Assembly: GCA_905235775.1 (NCBI GenBank)
Contig: CAJOMY010000003.1
Coordinates: forward strand, 1 to 32,654
Length of the DNA: 32,654 nt
Direction of reading: 5' to 3'
Source of the DNA: an uncultured Bacteroidales bacterium
GTDB lineage: Bacteria > Bacteroidota > Bacteroidia > Bacteroidales > UBA932
The position numbers and the translations under genes were made by a program. The notes under the pieces were generated by a model, which saw only the letters and a program-made list of their open reading frames with translations, searched no databases and was not told the DNA's origin. Position 1 is the first letter of the stretch. The number at the start of each line of letters is the position of its first letter. This document shows, one piece after another, positions 1 through 7,756 of this stretch.

Positions 1-1
1 G

Positions 2-1093
2 GACAACGGAAGAAGTGATTTGCTCTATCTCGTGGCCACTCTCGGCTATGACGAAGAGACTGGCAAGTGGAACGACTGCGGATATGACTGGGGGCGTAGT
101 GTCAACTTCAGCGTTGAAGCCGGAGAGACGTATTATGTTTCGCTTTGCACGTGGAATTATGTCGTAAACGGGTTCGCCCTGTCTTGGCAGCGTCTGCTGC
201 CGCCCGCCAACGACGACTTCGCCGACGCCGCGGCGCTGGCAGGCATGTCCGGCGAAGCGACGGGCACCAACGTCGGGGCGACGACGGACGACGGCGAATG
301 TTCATACGCCCGCGGCAGCGCCTCCTGGGACGATTGGCGGAATGTCGGCGAGGTGTGGTGGAAGTGGACGGCGCCGCAGAGCGGAACCGTTGCTTTCGAC
401 ACGCACGGCTCCGACTACGACACCACTGTCGCCGTCTATACGGGTACGGCGCTCGAAAATCTCGAACTGGTTGCAGATGACGACGACTACTACGACGACT
501 ACACGAGCCGCGTCGAGTTCGGGGCCGTGTCCGGAACGACCTACTACATCGCCGTAGGCGGATATGAAATCGGCAACATACGGCTGAGCTGGAGCATGGA
601 AGGCGACGAGGGGGTCGGCGTGACGGTCGTCGTCGACGAGTGCAAGGCGATTGTTGAGCGGCAGGGCAACGCCTACCTCGTTTCGGCGGTGACCGCGACG
701 GATCCGCTGCTGGCGGGCGACATCTCCGTCACGGCCAGTGTGGACGGCGAAACGGTCGACGTCACGGACGGGTTCGAGATCGTCATCGCGCCGAAAGGCC
801 TGACGGCGACCGTCAGCCTCAGGAAGCCGGAAATCCTCGCCGCCGCGTCCGGTGAAAAGGTCGAGGACGATCCGACCGGCCTTCTGGTGTATGTCCAGGA
901 AGGCGGCGAGAGACATCCCGCTCTGCCGGTCAAAACCGTCCGCGGACTCTACTACCAGGCGAGCTGGGGCGACGACCTCGAGCACATGACGCCCGGCGAA
1001 AAGGTGCGGGCGACGGGCGGCACGCTCTGCCTCGGCGTCATCAGGCAGACGGGCGGAAGAGGCTTCTACAAGGTTTCCGTCAGCGAGAGATAG
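2..1093 (+). CDS. Secreted repeat protein with PPC-like beta-sandwich domains, 5'-partial
   Basis: The reading frame is open from the first bases of the window, so the true start lies upstream and only the C-terminal ~364 residues are visible. The visible part holds the end of one beta-sandwich repeat, then the linker PPANDDFADA and a second repeat with a VGEVWWKWTAP core, a DYDTTVAVYTG strand and an Asp-rich turn (ADDDDYYDDY) that could bind calcium. A beta-rich tail of about 160 residues follows. PPANDDFADA-type repeats resembling bacterial pre-peptidase C-terminal domains are frequent in large secreted proteins of Kiritimatiellota, Lentisphaerota and other PVC bacteria; that is recalled knowledge, not a search. 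Function is unknown, probably adhesion or extracellular binding. This gene appears to belong to a different organism from the genes after ~1.28 kb. Confidence 0.7.
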   Translation, partial: DNGRSDLLYLVATLGYDEETGKWNDCGYDWGRSVNFSVEAGETYYVSLCTWNYVVNGFALSWQRLLPPANDDFADAAALAGMSGEATGTNVGATTDDGECSYARGSASWDDWRNVGEVWWKWTAPQSGTVAFDTHGSDYDTTVAVYTGTALENLELVADDDDYYDDYTSRVEFGAVSGTTYYIAVGGYEIGNIRLSWSMEGDEGVGVTVVVDECKAIVERQGNAYLVSAVTATDPLLAGDISVTASVDGETVDVTDGFEIVIAPKGLTATVSLRKPEILAAASGEKVEDDPTGLLVYVQEGGERHPALPVKTVRGLYYQASWGDDLEHMTPGEKVRATGGTLCLGVIRQTGGRGFYKVSVSER

Positions 1094-1116
1094 TCGCCGA
1101 AACTTCCGCCGCCGCC

Positions 1117-1146
1117 TTGACTTTTCAGGGCCAAAAACGATATAAT
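1117..1146 (+). promoter_or_regulatory. Canonical sigma70-type promoter
   Basis: TTGACT (1117-1122) and TATAAT (1141-1146) are separated by 18 nt. The TATAAT lies 27 nt before the ATG at 1174. This is a textbook housekeeping promoter and differs from the TAnnTTTG elements used by genes further right, which supports a foreign origin for this segment. Confidence 0.65.
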
Positions 1147-1162
1147 TACCATATTATATCGT

Positions 1163-1167
1163 GGAGG
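1163..1167 (+). promoter_or_regulatory. Strong Shine-Dalgarno site fixing the start at 1174
   Basis: GGAGG sits 6 nt before ATG 1174. It decides the start of the short reading frame; an upstream TTG at 1117 lies inside the -35 box. Genes in the Bacteroidota part of the window lack such a site. Confidence 0.7.
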
Positions 1168-1173
1168 AAAGAC

Positions 1174-1347
1174 ATGGCTGAAGATTTGCAGAGTCTCTTG
1201 GAGAAGATCAACCGCGAGGGGGTCGAAAAGGCCCGCGCCGCAGCAGACGAAATCGTCGCCGCCGCCAAGGCCGAGTTCACCCTGAAGTTCGGCCACGCCC
1301 CGAAGATCTACGACGTCGTCATCTCCGACGGCGCACGAAAGCTGTAG
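1174..1347 (+). CDS. Chimeric 57-aa frame: V-type ATPase subunit E N-terminus joined to galactokinase C-terminus
   Basis: Residues 1-34 begin MAEDLQSLLEKINREGVEKA and continue with an Ala/Lys-rich helix. This matches the start of V/A-type ATP synthase subunit E, the peripheral-stalk protein, as found in PVC bacteria, which is normally around 200 residues. The expected long helix stops abruptly. Residues 35-57 instead read as the extreme C-terminus of a galactokinase, ending IYDVVISDGARKL. The two halves have no functional relation. Promoter and ribosome-site style also change across the join. I judge this an assembly artefact that happens to be in frame. A real fusion is possible but unlikely. 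Confidence 0.75.
   Translation: MAEDLQSLLEKINREGVEKARAAADEIVAAAKAEFTLKFGHAPKIYDVVISDGARKL
1262..1285. other. Probable assembly misjoin between two genomes
   Basis: Protein similarity switches here from V-ATPase subunit E to galactokinase. To the left are a PVC-like secreted protein, a sigma70 promoter and a Shine-Dalgarno. To the right are Bacteroidota genes with TAnnTTTG promoters. The exact breakpoint cannot be fixed by eye because GCC/GAG-type codons suit both sides. Confidence 0.7.
1276..1347 (+). CDS. galK: Galactokinase, C-terminal fragment only
   Basis: The last ~23 codons (FTLKFGHAP then IYDVVISDGARKL) match the conserved end of GHMP-family galactokinases; the human enzyme ends with a comparable FYLSQAADGAKVL. 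Galactokinase phosphorylates galactose in the Leloir pathway. All catalytic regions are missing, being replaced by the foreign segment. The real genome probably carries a complete galK immediately upstream of ychF. Confidence 0.65.
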   Translation, partial: FTLKFGHAPKIYDVVISDGARKL

Positions 1348-1356
1348 GGAATTTAT

Positions 1357-1364
1357 TATCTTTG
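1357..1364 (+). promoter_or_regulatory. Bacteroidota -7 element for ychF
   Basis: TATCTTTG fits TAnnTTTG exactly and lies 22 nt before the ATG at 1387. No clear TTTG -33 box is visible. Confidence 0.6.
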
Positions 1365-1386
1365 CATCCCCAAACAAAGATGCTCT

Positions 1387-2490
<1,104 letters not shown>

Positions 2491-2518
2491 CGTCATTGAA
2501 AAGAAAATGCAACGTTCA

Positions 2519-2538
2519 TTGAGGGGCGAACCCCTCAA
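2519..2538 (+). terminator. Short GC-run hairpin after ychF
   Basis: TTGAGGGG and CCCCTCAA pair around a CGAA loop (8-bp stem). No long T-run follows. It may reduce read-through into the next gene or form part of a repeated intergenic element resembling the one at 6917-6936. Confidence 0.4.
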
Positions 2539-2582
2539 ACTCCCCCGGTCGGCGAGGCCTTCGAAACCAACAACCAGCAGCC

Positions 2583-3161
2583 ATGATTCAAACCCAGTGC
2601 ACCCGGTGCGGTGCGGCCTTTGAGGCGGACGTGCCGCAGAGCGTGAACGTCGCCAAGGATCCGGACTTGAAAGAAAAGGTCCGGAGCGGGGCGTTGTTCA
2701 CTTGGACCTGCCCCCGTTGCGGGGCGCCCAACCTCCTGTCCGTTCCGTTCTTGTATCACGATCCGGACGCGCATCTGATGTTGGTGCTGAGTACGGCTCC
2801 GCTGGCCGCCGAAGGCCTGCCGGAGGGCTATACGGGCCGGCAGGTGCGCAGCGTGGGCGACCTGGTCGAGAAGATCAAGATCTTCGACGCCGGGCTGGAT
2901 GACCTCACCGCCGAGCTGTGCAAGTTCGTGACCTGCCAGGAGCTGAAGAAGGACGTGGCGCTGCGTTTCGCCGGCCTGGACGGCGCCGACGGCGAGATGA
3001 CCTTCACCTATCCGGAGAACGGTGAAATGGAGCTCGTGGCGGTCGGATTCAACGTTTACGAAGATTGCGCCGGCATCCTGCGGCGCAATCCCCAGATCCG
3101 GGACTCCGTCCAGGGTCTCGCCTGCATCGACCAGGCCTGGCTCGCCCGGTTCTTCCGGTAG
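2583..3161 (+). CDS. CpXC-domain zinc-ribbon-like protein
   Basis: The 192-aa cytoplasmic protein has two cysteine pairs: C6/C9 in CTRCG and C43/C46 in CPRCG. These probably form one zinc ribbon, as in the CpXC domain family (PF14353). The remaining ~130 residues are mixed alpha/beta and end with IDQAWLARFFR. No signal peptide or membrane segment is seen. The molecular function of CpXC proteins is not established. It follows ychF after 92 nt containing two hairpins and converges with the small membrane-protein gene on the minus strand. The start is the first ATG (2583) and leaves the first cysteine pair intact. Confidence 0.8.
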   Translation: MIQTQCTRCGAAFEADVPQSVNVAKDPDLKEKVRSGALFTWTCPRCGAPNLLSVPFLYHDPDAHLMLVLSTAPLAAEGLPEGYTGRQVRSVGDLVEKIKIFDAGLDDLTAELCKFVTCQELKKDVALRFAGLDGADGEMTFTYPENGEMELVAVGFNVYEDCAGILRRNPQIRDSVQGLACIDQAWLARFFR

Positions 3162-3171
3162 GCCATTGTCG

Positions 3172-3474
3172 TCATTCCGGGCTCGACCCGGAACCCCGAT
3201 CCTTCCGGTCGATCCGCTTCCAGATCCAGTACATCAGCGCCCCCCAGGCGAGAAAGAGCAGCCCATACACCCAGAAAGGCAGCTGCGCCTGATAGACATC
3301 CCAGTCAAGCGCCTTCTCGTACTCCGGGATGTCGGCATAATAATAGGCCCCGGCACCGAAATCCAGCTCGGGATTGAGGCCGATGCGGCGGACCATGATA
3401 TAGACGGCAGCCGCCAGAATGGCTCCCCCCACGACGAGGAGGGCCACCCTGGCGGCTGTCTTCTTTCCGGCCAT
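3172..3474 (-). CDS. Small two-helix membrane protein downstream of the YeiH-type transporter
   Basis: The 100-aa protein has two hydrophobic helices (about residues 9-28 and 66-86). The soluble loop between them is rich in Tyr and acidic residues (FGAGAYYYADIPEYEKALDW). A charged tail follows. The ATG at 3474, giving MAGKKTAARV, is preferred: it lies 5 nt after the transporter stop, whereas the in-frame upstream start at 3528 would put a basic non-helical extension inside that gene. It is almost certainly cotranscribed with the transporter and may be an accessory subunit. The last codons and stop lie in a repeated hairpin (3175-3193). No family is recognised. Confidence 0.7.
   Translation of the reverse strand: MAGKKTAARVALLVVGGAILAAAVYIMVRRIGLNPELDFGAGAYYYADIPEYEKALDWDVYQAQLPFWVYGLLFLAWGALMYWIWKRIDRKDRGSGSSPE
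3175..3193. terminator. Repeat-type hairpin between convergent genes
   Basis: TTCCGGG and CCCGGAA pair around a 5-nt loop, preceded by GTCA. It separates CpXC (+) from the small membrane-protein gene (-) and could stop transcription in both directions. A degenerate relative (GTCATTCCC...GGGGAAT) follows the SGNH gene near 28088, so this looks like a dispersed intergenic repeat. Confidence 0.45.
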
Positions 3475-3479
3475 CGCCC

Positions 3480-4832
3480 TTAGGAGAGGTGCGGGACCGG
3501 GAAGAGCACGCCGCTGAGCAGCAGCCACACCGCGAAGAAGGTCAGCGCGATATTGAAGGTCTGCCCCACCAGATAGAGCCAGAGCGGCTTGCCGCCCTGC
3601 ATCTGCTTCACCAGGTCCTTGAAGTTGGTGTCCAGGCCGATGCTGACGAAGGCCAGCACGAAGGCCCAGTTCTTATACTGGTCGAGCACGCCGTTGATGG
3701 CCTTGACCTGGTCGGCGCCGGCGAGCGGCTGCACGAGGAAGGAGGCCACGAGCGACGCGACGAAAAAGCCGATGATGAACTTCGGGAAGCGGGTCCAGAT
3801 CTCGCCGGCGCCCACCTTCTGCCCGTCCTTCCGGCCCACGCTGGTCGCGAAGAAGAGGGCCACGAAGAAGGCAATGAAGCCGATAAGGATGTTCTGGATC
3901 ATCTTGACCAGCACGGCGGCCTGCTCCGCCTCGCCGCCCAGCACGGATCCGGCCACGGCCACGGCGCCGGTGCTGTCCACCGTGCCGCCGATGAGCGCGC
4001 CGCCCATGATGGCGGACATCCCCGTCACACGGATGAGAACGGGCTCCAGGGCCATCATTAGGACCGTGAAGATGATCGAGATGGAGATCGTCATCGTCAG
4101 GTCGTCCTTCTTGCAGTTCGAGGCCGCGCCCGTGGCGATGGCGGCGGAGGTGCCGCAGACGCTCGTCGCGGAGGCCATCGTGATCACGAGCGGCTTGTTG
4201 TCCATCTTGAGCACGCGCGTACCGAACCACCACATGAACAGGATCACGACCGGCGTCACGATCCAGGCGATGCCCAGACCGTAGAGGCCGAACTTGGCGA
4301 TGTTGGAGAAGAGCACGGAGAAGCCCATGATGACGAGCCCCGTCTTGATGTAGAACTCCGTCCTGACGGCCGGTTTGAGCCACCCGGGCGTGCCGACCGT
4401 GTTGGACACGAGCATGCCTACGATGAGCGCCCAGAAAGCCCATTCCAGATAGCGGTTGAGGGTGAATTCGGCGCTGATCAGGCGCACGAGCACGGAGAGC
4501 AGGAAAACGGCGAGGAAAGCCGGGACGAACTTCTTCACCTTCTCGCCGGTCAGCACCGCGCCGACGGTAAAGAGGACGCCGAGCACGAGCACCGTGCGCA
4601 GGCACTTGAGCCAGAAGGCGCCGGAAGAGAGCTGCTGCCCGAGGGGCACTACCTTGGCCAGTTGGGCGTTGGACAGGCCCTCTCCCCAGGTCCAGGTCTT
4701 GAAAGTCAATGCAGAGAAATCGAATCCTCCGGTCAGCACGGCCACCATGCCGATGGCGATGACGATAAAGCCGATCCAGACGGCCAGCCAGTCTTCCGTC
4801 GTCCAGAGTTTGGAGATGTTCTTGTTTGCCAT
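3480..4832 (-). CDS. YeiH-family putative sulfate exporter
   Basis: The 450-aa polytopic inner-membrane protein belongs to the YeiH/UPF0324 family (PF03601), annotated as putative sulfate exporters without firm biochemical proof of substrate. About ten hydrophobic segments are visible. The glycine-rich ITMASATSVCGTSAAIATG stretch and the later GGTVDSTGAVAVAG segment are hallmarks of the family's repeated transport core. The start at 4832 (MANKNISKLW) is chosen because a -7 element (4863-4870) lies just upstream; a longer start at 4883 would sit upstream of that promoter element. It is divergent from uxuA and followed 5 nt later by a small membrane-protein gene. Confidence 0.9.
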   Translation of the reverse strand: MANKNISKLWTTEDWLAVWIGFIVIAIGMVAVLTGGFDFSALTFKTWTWGEGLSNAQLAKVVPLGQQLSSGAFWLKCLRTVLVLGVLFTVGAVLTGEKVKKFVPAFLAVFLLSVLVRLISAEFTLNRYLEWAFWALIVGMLVSNTVGTPGWLKPAVRTEFYIKTGLVIMGFSVLFSNIAKFGLYGLGIAWIVTPVVILFMWWFGTRVLKMDNKPLVITMASATSVCGTSAAIATGAASNCKKDDLTMTISISIIFTVLMMALEPVLIRVTGMSAIMGGALIGGTVDSTGAVAVAGSVLGGEAEQAAVLVKMIQNILIGFIAFFVALFFATSVGRKDGQKVGAGEIWTRFPKFIIGFFVASLVASFLVQPLAGADQVKAINGVLDQYKNWAFVLAFVSIGLDTNFKDLVKQMQGGKPLWLYLVGQTFNIALTFFAVWLLLSGVLFPVPHLS

Positions 4833-4862
4833 TTTTACAGGTTTTGGTACATATGCAGAGAG

Positions 4863-4870
4863 CAAAGATA
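4863..4870 (-). promoter_or_regulatory. -7 element for the YeiH-type gene
   Basis: On the minus strand the sequence reads TATCTTTG, a perfect TAnnTTTG, about 30 nt before the ATG at 4832. It lies 12 nt from the oppositely oriented uxuA element. Confidence 0.6.
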
Positions 4871-4882
4871 CGGTTTTTTTCA

Positions 4883-4890
4883 TAACTTTG
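4883..4890 (+). promoter_or_regulatory. -7 element for uxuA
   Basis: TAACTTTG fits TAnnTTTG and ends 24 nt before ATG 4915. The two divergent promoters are close enough that RNA polymerase binding at one may hinder the other. Confidence 0.55.
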
Positions 4891-4914
4891 TCTTGGGTAT
4901 AGATTATTGCGAAC

Positions 4915-6078
4915 ATGGAGAAAACCTGGAGATGGTTCGGCCCTGCCGACAAGGTCACGCTGGAGATGCTGCGGCAGATCGGCGTGGAAGGGGTGGTAAC
5001 GGCCCTGCACAACCACGCCCCCGGCGAGCTGTGGCCCGAAGAGGAGATCCGCGCCATGCAGGCGCGCATCGCGTCGGCCGGTCTGCGCTGGTCGGTGGTG
5101 GAGAGCCTGCCCGTGAGCGAGGAGATCAAGTATGCAGGCCCCCGGCGCGACGCCCTCATCGAGACTTACCGGGAGAGCCTGGCGAACCTGGGCCGCTGCG
5201 GCATCCATACCGTCTGCTACAACTTCATGCCCGTGATCGACTGGGTGCGCACCGACCTGGAGCGCCCCCTGCCCGACGGCACGCTTTCGCTCTATTTCGA
5301 CTACGTCCGCTTCGCCTGGTTCGACATCAAGATCCTCGGCCGCGAAGGCGCGGAGCGGGATTTCCCGCCGGAGGTGGTGGAGCGGGTGGAAGCGCTGGAC
5401 CGCACGGCGACGCCCGCGGACCGCGCGCAGATCATCGACACCATCATCACCAAGACGCAGGGCTTCGTGAACGGCCCGCTGGGCGGCGAGGGCTCGCCCG
5501 TGGAGAAATTCCGCGCCCTGATGGCGCCCTACAAAGGTATGACGAAGGCGCAGCTGCGCGACAACCTGCGATATTTCCTCGAGGCCGTCATGCCCGTCTG
5601 CCGGGAATGGGACATCCGCCTGTGCATCCATCCGGACGACCCGCCCATGCCCGTGTTCGGCATGCCCCGCCTGTGCTGCGATGCCGAGGATATCCGCTGG
5701 ATCCTGGGCGCGGTGGACGACTTCCACAACGGCCTGACCTTCTGCGCCGGATCGCTCTCCGCCGGGGCGCACAATGACGTGGAAGCCATGGCGCGGGAAT
5801 TCGCACCGCGCACGCACTTCGTGCACCTGCGCAGCTGTGACCTCCTGCCCGGCGGCGACTTCGTCGAAGCGCCGCACACCGCCGGAAGGGTGGACCTCGT
5901 GGAGCTCGTCCGCATCTTCGAGGCCGAGGGCCGCGACCACGGCAAGACGATGCTCGGAGACGAGCGCATCGGCTACAACCCGGGCTACAGCTTCCATGGC
6001 CGCATGCTGGCCCTGGGGCAGGTGGAGGGCATGATGGCGGCCGTCCGCAACGAACACAATAACAACAGAAAGATATGA
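4915..6078 (+). CDS. uxuA: Mannonate dehydratase
   Basis: The 387-aa protein catalyses D-mannonate to 2-keto-3-deoxygluconate plus water in the cytoplasmic hexuronate pathway. The N-terminus MEKTWRWFGPADKVTLEMLR and the segments HTVCYNFMPVIDW, SLYFDYVRFAWFDIKIL and HPDDPP (from H239) are characteristic of the UxuA TIM-barrel family, which needs a divalent metal bound by conserved His/Cys/Asp residues. Length is normal. The stop overlaps the start of the following SDR gene by 4 nt, indicating translational coupling. The context with two alpha-glucuronidase genes suggests it consumes glucuronate released from xylan side chains. Confidence 0.96.
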   Translation: MEKTWRWFGPADKVTLEMLRQIGVEGVVTALHNHAPGELWPEEEIRAMQARIASAGLRWSVVESLPVSEEIKYAGPRRDALIETYRESLANLGRCGIHTVCYNFMPVIDWVRTDLERPLPDGTLSLYFDYVRFAWFDIKILGREGAERDFPPEVVERVEALDRTATPADRAQIIDTIITKTQGFVNGPLGGEGSPVEKFRALMAPYKGMTKAQLRDNLRYFLEAVMPVCREWDIRLCIHPDDPPMPVFGMPRLCCDAEDIRWILGAVDDFHNGLTFCAGSLSAGAHNDVEAMAREFAPRTHFVHLRSCDLLPGGDFVEAPHTAGRVDLVELVRIFEAEGRDHGKTMLGDERIGYNPGYSFHGRMLALGQVEGMMAAVRNEHNNNRKI

Positions 6079-6890
6079 ACGAACTCTATTCCGTAGCCGG
6101 CAAGGTGGCCGTGATCAGCGGCGCTGCCGGAGCCCTGGGCGGCTCGCTCGCCCGGCATTTCGCCTCGCAAGGCGCCGACGTGGTGGCGCTGGTCCACCGC
6201 CCTGAACAGGTCGAACCGACCGTCTCCGCGCTGCAGGCGCTCGGCGGCAATCCCGTCGGGTACGCCTGCAACGTGATGGATACCGACGAGGTGGCGCGCA
6301 TCGCCGACGAGGTGGTCGCCCGCTTCGGCCGCGTGGACATTCTGATCAACGTGGCCGGCGGCAACGTGCCCGGCGCCACGGTCATGCCCGACCAGAACTT
6401 CTGGGACATGAAGCTGGAGGACTGGACCAAGGTGCTGGACCTCAACCTCAACGGCACCGTGTACCCCTGCCACGTGTTCACGAAAATCTTCGCGAAGCAG
6501 GGCTACGGCTGCATCCTCAACATCTCCTCGATGGCCGCCTACGATGCCCTGTCCCGGGTGGCGGGCTATGGCGCCGCCAAGGAGGGCGTGTCCAACTTCA
6601 CCCGCTGGCTGGCCGCCGAGATGGCCATCAAGTACGGCGAGAAGATTCGCGTGAACGCGCTCGCGCCGGGCTTCTTCATCGGCAAGCAGAACCGCGCCGC
6701 GCTGCTCAAGGAGGACGGTTCCTTGACCGAGCGCTCAGTCAAAGTCATCGGCAAGACCCCGATGCGCCGTTTCGGCGACCTGACGGAGCTCAACGGCGCC
6801 GCGCAGTTCCTCTGCTCCGACGCCGCCTCCTTCGTCACCGGCGTCATCCTGCCGGTGGACGGCGGGTTTAGTTCGTTCAGCGGAATCTGA
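6075..6890 (+). CDS. SDR oxidoreductase, probable fructuronate reductase (D-mannonate oxidoreductase)
   Basis: The 271-aa classical short-chain dehydrogenase has the nucleotide motif SGAAGALGG at residues 15-23, NVAGG at 92-96, Ser152 and the YxxxK pair Tyr165/Lys169. The C-terminal VTGVILPVDGGFSSFSGI is also typical. Its 4-nt overlap with uxuA implies it supplies or uses mannonate. In many Bacteroidota an SDR enzyme replaces the unrelated UxuB for NAD(P)H-linked reduction of fructuronate to mannonate. The fold is certain; the substrate is inferred from linkage, and gluconate or another polyol/keto acid is the main alternative. The gene end lies in a perfect palindrome and its last codons are part of a direct repeat. 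Confidence 0.85.
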   Translation: MNELYSVAGKVAVISGAAGALGGSLARHFASQGADVVALVHRPEQVEPTVSALQALGGNPVGYACNVMDTDEVARIADEVVARFGRVDILINVAGGNVPGATVMPDQNFWDMKLEDWTKVLDLNLNGTVYPCHVFTKIFAKQGYGCILNISSMAAYDALSRVAGYGAAKEGVSNFTRWLAAEMAIKYGEKIRVNALAPGFFIGKQNRAALLKEDGSLTERSVKVIGKTPMRRFGDLTELNGAAQFLCSDAASFVTGVILPVDGGFSSFSGI

Positions 6891-6903
6891 ACGAACTAAA
6901 CCC
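6864..6903 (+). repeat. Perfect 17-bp palindrome spanning the SDR stop codon
   Basis: Arms 6864-6880 and 6887-6903 are exact reverse complements with a 6-nt loop. The TGA stop is at 6888-6890, at the start of the right arm. There is no T-run. It parallels the palindrome over the ychF stop. Confidence 0.85.
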
Positions 6904-6914
6904 AGGCTCCGCCA
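6874..6914 (+). repeat. 41-bp direct repeat, copy 1
   Basis: This copy covers the last codons of the SDR gene and the sequence after them. It matches 6962-7002 at 39 of 41 positions by eye; differences are at offsets 11 and 36. Confidence 0.85.
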
Positions 6915-6916
6915 TG

Positions 6917-6936
6917 TAGGGGGAGGGTTCCCCCTA
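6917..6936 (+). repeat. G/C-run hairpin between the two direct repeats
   Basis: TAGGGGG and CCCCCTA pair around AGGGTT, and a pyrimidine-rich stretch follows. It resembles in layout the GAGGGG/CCCCTC hairpin after ychF and may be a small dispersed intergenic element. Confidence 0.5.
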
Positions 6937-6961
6937 ACCCCCTCTGTCGCTTTGCTCCGAC

Positions 6962-7002
6962 CGTTCAGCGGGATCTGAACGAACTAAACCCAGGCTTCGC
7001 CA
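6962..7002 (+). repeat. 41-bp direct repeat, copy 2
   Basis: Second copy of the 6874-6914 sequence, 88 nt downstream. It is non-coding here and keeps a 7-bp version of the hairpin (CGTTCAG/CTGAACG). Confidence 0.85.
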
Positions 7003-7005
7003 AAT

Positions 7006-7039
7006 GAGGGCGATTAATCAGTACGCATTAATCGCCCTC
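7006..7039 (+). terminator. Likely transcription terminator after the uxuA operon
   Basis: A perfect 13-bp stem (7006-7018 with 7027-7039) and 8-nt loop are followed by a T-rich but interrupted tail (TTCTGTGTTGT). It separates the uxuA-SDR operon from the promoter at 7077. Confidence 0.65.
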
Positions 7040-7076
7040 TTCTGTGTTGTGCGGCTAAAAAAACGAATGCAAATTA

Positions 7077-7106
7077 TTTGATTATAAAGAATAATTCGTA
7101 TATTCG
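7077..7106 (+). promoter_or_regulatory. Bacteroidota-type promoter for the 7128 operon
   Basis: A TTTG -33 box (7077-7080) and a near-consensus -7 element TATATTCG (7099-7106) are spaced by 18 nt and end 21 nt before the ATG at 7128. It is the only promoter in the window where I see both boxes. Confidence 0.5.
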
Positions 7107-7127
7107 GCAAATTAAACCATCTTTAAT

Positions 7128-7742
7128 ATGAAAAAGATAGCGCTCTTTTTGGCCGCAATTCTGCTTGCTGGAAGCGGGATGGCCTCGGCTCAGCAGAATA
7201 CTCTTTCTGCGAAACAGATGAAGGAAATCACGAAGGATGCAAAAAAACAGGCCAAGGAACTCGCCCGTCAGGGCTGGCAGATATCCGGCCCGGTGTCCAT
7301 GGAACGGGCGATCGAGGATGCCCTGGTGCGCATCGCCAACGGTGCGGAGCCGATTACGGGAGAAGTGACCGGCCGGCGCGACATCGTCGTGGCCAGGACT
7401 GCCGCCCGCAATGCCGCGATCAACCAGTACGTAGAAACTTCCCAGTCCATGGTCAAGGCCCATATCGAAACGGAACTGGGAGCCGTCAACGAGGAGGATA
7501 TCAATAATTTGGTTGCCGGATACGAACGTGTAGCTGTCAAAGAAATCGACGGGGAATTCAAACATGTCTATTCGCTGACCCGCAACGTAGGGGGACGTTA
7601 TGATGTCCAGAGCCTCTTTGTTGTAGATCCCGATGCGGCCGCCGCGGCCCGGCGCCGTGCGCTCAAGAGCGCTGCGGAAGAAGCGGATCTCATCAACAAA
7701 TACGGAGACAAGATCAAGGACTTCATCAATTCCGGGTTTTAA
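7128..7742 (+). CDS. Exported LPP20-like protein
   Basis: The 204-aa protein starts with a clear signal peptide (MKKIALFLAAILLAGSGMASAQ), so it acts in the periplasm or at the envelope. A Lys-rich helix containing KELARQGWQISG follows. An alpha/beta segment has the pattern of repeated helices with ARNAAINQYVETSQSMVKAHIE. The C-terminal helix is Ala/Arg-rich. Similar exported proteins of Bacteroides share the KxxGW segment and resemble LPP20-type lipoproteins; this is recalled, low-certainty homology. No catalytic motif is seen. It is first in a three-gene run, 14 nt ahead of the next gene, and visibly more A/T-rich than the PUL genes. Confidence 0.75.
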   Translation: MKKIALFLAAILLAGSGMASAQQNTLSAKQMKEITKDAKKQAKELARQGWQISGPVSMERAIEDALVRIANGAEPITGEVTGRRDIVVARTAARNAAINQYVETSQSMVKAHIETELGAVNEEDINNLVAGYERVAVKEIDGEFKHVYSLTRNVGGRYDVQSLFVVDPDAAAAARRRALKSAAEEADLINKYGDKIKDFINSGF

Positions 7743-7756
7743 CCAGCCATAGCACG

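Noticed and set aside
4833-4883. Upstream ATG at 4883 as the start of the YeiH-type gene
   Set aside because: A perfect -7 element lies between it and the ATG at 4832, so the upstream codons are probably not transcribed. The family N-terminus also fits 4832.
3673-6057. Long minus-strand open frame running across uxuA and into the transporter gene
   Set aside because: It overlaps two certain genes, one antisense and one in a different frame of the same strand. The translation is His/Arg/Ala-rich and matches nothing.
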